Assembly (NCBI GenBank): GCA_016199185.1 | Contig: JACQHE010000019.1 | Coordinates: forward strand, 1 to 22,220 | Reading direction: 5' to 3' | Length of the DNA stretch: 22,220 nucleotides | Origin: Candidatus Gottesmanbacteria bacterium | GTDB taxonomy: Bacteria > Patescibacteriota > Microgenomatia > UBA10105 > UBA927 | In this document: piece by piece, positions 20,355 to 22,220 of the stretch | Position numbering within the stretch: position 1 is the stretch's first letter | How the letters are laid out: each line of letters starts with the position of its first letter | Notes under the pieces: model-generated | Databases searched by the model: none | The model's input: the letters and a program-made list of their open reading frames with translations, nothing else | What the model was told of the DNA's origin: nothing | Position numbers and translations under genes: made by a program

Positions 20355-21978
20355 TCACTTCGCGTGCTGGCTCAAGAATGACCGCCGGAACCCGCCGGAC
20401 GCGGCGGATCATGGAGATGAATGAGTGCACTTCCCCGACTCCCATCACCCACGAAAGGAAAAAATAGACCGTAAGACCGATGGTGCCCGTCATGCCGGTC
20501 AGCAATATGAGGCCAAACGTCCGCGTCGTATCAAACACAAGCTGATCCAGGATCTTGAGCGGTATATAGATCGCCACTCCCGCAATCATTGCGGCAAAGC
20601 CCATCTTTACCAGCGGCAAAAGAAGTTCCGCGCGGGAAAACCGCTCAAGCCGACGATCCAGATAGTAAAACAGCACACATGCATGGATGATGCTGGCTAC
20701 CGACGTGGATAACCCGAGCGACCATACCGGCAAACCCAATCTCATGATGAGTACGATCGAAAGGGCTGCGTTAAGGAGTATGCTTCCCACCGCGATAGCA
20801 ACCGGCGTTTTGCTGTCGTAGAGAGCGTAAAATCCCCGTGCAAACAGATGGACGAGCGCCTGGGCGGCAAGCGACAGGCTAAACATGGAGAGCGTCATGC
20901 CCGTTAAGACCGTCGCCTCCCAGTCAAACCTGCTTGCACCAAACACGAGCCGCACGATAGGTGTCCGAAGCACGACAAAAAGGACGCTCACCGGAAAAAT
21001 AAAAAACAGCATTTGGTGAAGTGAAGTCACAATTGCCTGCTTGAGCTCACCTCGATCGTTGTTTGCCGCGGAAAGTGAAAGCGTCGGCAACGCCGCCTGG
21101 GCGATAGTTGCTCCAAAGAGACCCACCGGTAGTTGTTGGAGGTGCTGGGCAAAGTTAAAGATCGTCACCATTCTCGCGCCCAAAAGGGTAGCGAGCATGA
21201 GATCTACGGTCGTATCAATCTGCGAAGCAGCCAGACCCAACGTCCGAGGACCCAAAAGCCTCAAAACGTCACGAACCCCTTGTTGCCGGAGGGTCACAAT
21301 GAACTGATGCCGATACCCGAGAGACCGCAACACCGGTATCTGGATAAGCATAAAAAGAAGGGCACCGATCCCCACACCCACGACCGGAGCCATGAGCCCC
21401 AACCAACCGGTAAACGCAACAATCCCGATGATGATGCCGATGTTATAGATGACCGGAGCGACAGCCGGCACGATGAACGACCGGTAGGACTGCAAGATCC
21501 CGGTGAAAAAATTGCCCACCAGAAGCGGCGCCACCTGTAACATAAGGATAAATCGCGTAAACCGGGCCATCTGAACAATTTGCTGCGGCGTAAACCCCGG
21601 AGCAAACAGCCGCGAGGCTTGAGGTGCCCACACAAACAGCGGCACGGCGATGATTGCCAGAAGGAGAAGCGACGTATTGATGATGATTGCAGCCATGCGC
21701 CAGGCCTCCCCCTCTTTCTCCTGGGTCAGGTACCGGGTAAACACCGGGATAAATGCCGTCGTTAACGCTCCCATAACGAGAAGTTCAAAAAGGAGATTGG
21801 GCAGACGAAACGCAGCAAAGTAAATGCCTAACTCGTCCGCGCTGAAGCGCGCCGCCAAGAGCCTGTCACGAATGAGTCCCAAAAACCGTGACGCAAGCAC
21901 CATGGAGGCTAACACGAGTGCTGCCGATCCGATGGAGGTTTGCCGACGCGTGAACATCTGCCAAAGCGCGCGTTTCAT
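20323..21978 (-). CDS. murJ: Lipid II flippase MurJ (MviN family)
   Basis: MurJ moves lipid II to the outer face of the membrane for peptidoglycan synthesis. The protein has about 14 hydrophobic helices and the family start MVLASRFLGLIRDRLLAARF, then DELGIYFAAFRLPNLLFELLVMGALTTAFIPVF. The second half holds the MVN pattern LFARGFYALYDSKTPVAIAVG. The start ATG 21978 (551 residues) is preferred over the longer open frame to 22197, because the extra 73 residues lack helices, run antisense through rpsT, and a TATAAT lies 7 nt before ATG 21978. The 3' end overlaps the convergent glycosidase gene by 32 bp. Confidence 0.95.
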   Translation of the reverse strand: MKRALWQMFTRRQTSIGSAALVLASMVLASRFLGLIRDRLLAARFSADELGIYFAAFRLPNLLFELLVMGALTTAFIPVFTRYLTQEKEGEAWRMAAIIINTSLLLLAIIAVPLFVWAPQASRLFAPGFTPQQIVQMARFTRFILMLQVAPLLVGNFFTGILQSYRSFIVPAVAPVIYNIGIIIGIVAFTGWLGLMAPVVGVGIGALLFMLIQIPVLRSLGYRHQFIVTLRQQGVRDVLRLLGPRTLGLAASQIDTTVDLMLATLLGARMVTIFNFAQHLQQLPVGLFGATIAQAALPTLSLSAANNDRGELKQAIVTSLHQMLFFIFPVSVLFVVLRTPIVRLVFGASRFDWEATVLTGMTLSMFSLSLAAQALVHLFARGFYALYDSKTPVAIAVGSILLNAALSIVLIMRLGLPVWSLGLSTSVASIIHACVLFYYLDRRLERFSRAELLLPLVKMGFAAMIAGVAIYIPLKILDQLVFDTTRTFGLILLTGMTGTIGLTVYFFLSWVMGVGEVHSFISMIRRVRRVPAVILEPAREVINGGTQDKVQ

Positions 21979-21979
21979 C

Positions 21980-22008
21980 TTTACTATTATATTGCACTGC
22001 GCTATACT
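21980..22008 (+). promoter_or_regulatory. Promoter of rpsT
   Basis: TTTACT (21980-21985, 4 of 6), 17-bp spacer, TATACT (22003-22008, 5 of 6), then 6 nt to the ATG at 22015. Leaderless or nearly so. Confidence 0.55.
21986..21991 (-). promoter_or_regulatory. -10 box of murJ
   Basis: A perfect TATAAT on the minus strand ends 7 nt before the murJ ATG. No good -35 is seen 16-18 bp upstream. It lies inside the rpsT promoter spacer, so the two divergent promoters interlock. Confidence 0.5.
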
Positions 22009-22014
22009 TCCGCC

Positions 22015-22220
22015 ATGCCCATAACCCGCCAAGCAATCAAAAAACTGCGCAGTGACCGGTCGCGTCAAGCACACAACGCCCTCATCCGTGAGAGCTTTCG
22101 TAACGCAGTCAAGGCCATGCGAAAAAAACCCACGGCAAAAGCGCTTGCGAGCGCGTTTACGCAGCTTGATAAAGCTGCCAAAACCAATGTCATTCATAAA
22201 AACAAAGCCTCCCGCCTCAA
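22015..22220 (+). CDS. rpsT: 30S ribosomal protein S20, N-terminal part (cut by right edge)
   Basis: The 68 visible residues start MPITRQAIKKLRSDRSRQAHN and continue to DKAAKTNVIHKNKASRL, matching S20 (helical, Lys/Arg-rich, with the KxxxIHxNKAxRxK signature near the end). S20 binds 16S rRNA early in small-subunit assembly. About 20 residues are probably missing beyond the window. There is no Shine-Dalgarno sequence and the -10 box is 6 nt from the ATG, so the mRNA is probably leaderless. Confidence 0.92.
   Translation, partial: MPITRQAIKKLRSDRSRQAHNALIRESFRNAVKAMRKKPTAKALASAFTQLDKAAKTNVIHKNKASRL

Noticed and set aside
21979..22197. 73-residue extension at the start of murJ
   Set aside because: It is antisense to rpsT, shows no membrane helix, and a -10 box lies 7 nt before the internal ATG at 21978, which gives a standard MurJ start.

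Overview
The window looks like a chromosomal segment of a Candidate Phyla Radiation (Patescibacteria) bacterium, most probably of the Microgenomates type. The evidence is: reduced or domain-trimmed housekeeping proteins (IF-2 without its N-terminal region, a Lon ATPase with no protease domain, a short HrcA, a DnaJ without zinc finger); exported proteins that begin with one membrane helix followed by a Q/R...RA-type junction; an S23-like four-helix-bundle gene; and several promoters whose -10 box lies only 6-9 nt before the start codon. TGA serves as a normal stop (rpsO, RNase J, dnaJ), so code 11 applies. The lineage is inferred, not proven.

Layout. 1-159 is the 3' end of an unidentified plus-strand gene. 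From 17876 down to 186 almost everything is on the minus strand. It starts with a heat-shock block (hrcA-grpE-dnaK, then dnaJ) under a CIRCE-overlapped promoter. Next comes the nusA-infB-DHH protein-small ORF-rpsO-pnp transcription/translation/RNA-decay block, then a Lon-like AAA+ ATPase, RNase J, and a frameshifted membrane-anchored SLH-domain surface protein. From 17944 to 20354, plus strand, lie a membrane-anchored cohesin/Ig-like protein and a membrane-anchored GH39-like glycosidase. They converge on murJ (minus strand), which is divergent from rpsT (S20, cut by the right edge).

Three one-gene inserts sit in this conserved block, each placed at gene borders. (a) An AAA/DUF4143 ATPase with its own promoter lies between RNase J and the SLH gene; beyond it is a diverged 90-bp second copy of the RNase J 3' end. 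(b) A four-helix-bundle gene is enclosed by AT-rich imperfect inverted repeats. (c) A GIY-YIG endonuclease gene exactly fills the space between two inverted REP-like repeats, between dnaK and dnaJ. A separate REP-like palindrome lies in frame inside infB.

The nusA leader is the best candidate for an undescribed regulatory RNA: a strong promoter is followed almost at once by an intrinsic-terminator hairpin, then by a second structure whose arm duplicates the terminator arm, then by a 9-bp hairpin just before the start codon.

Together the genes cover stress control (HrcA/CIRCE, DnaK-GrpE-DnaJ), translation initiation and transcription elongation (IF-2, NusA, S15, S20), RNA decay (PNPase, RNase J), cell-wall precursor export (MurJ) and surface display (SLH, cohesin, GH39-like).
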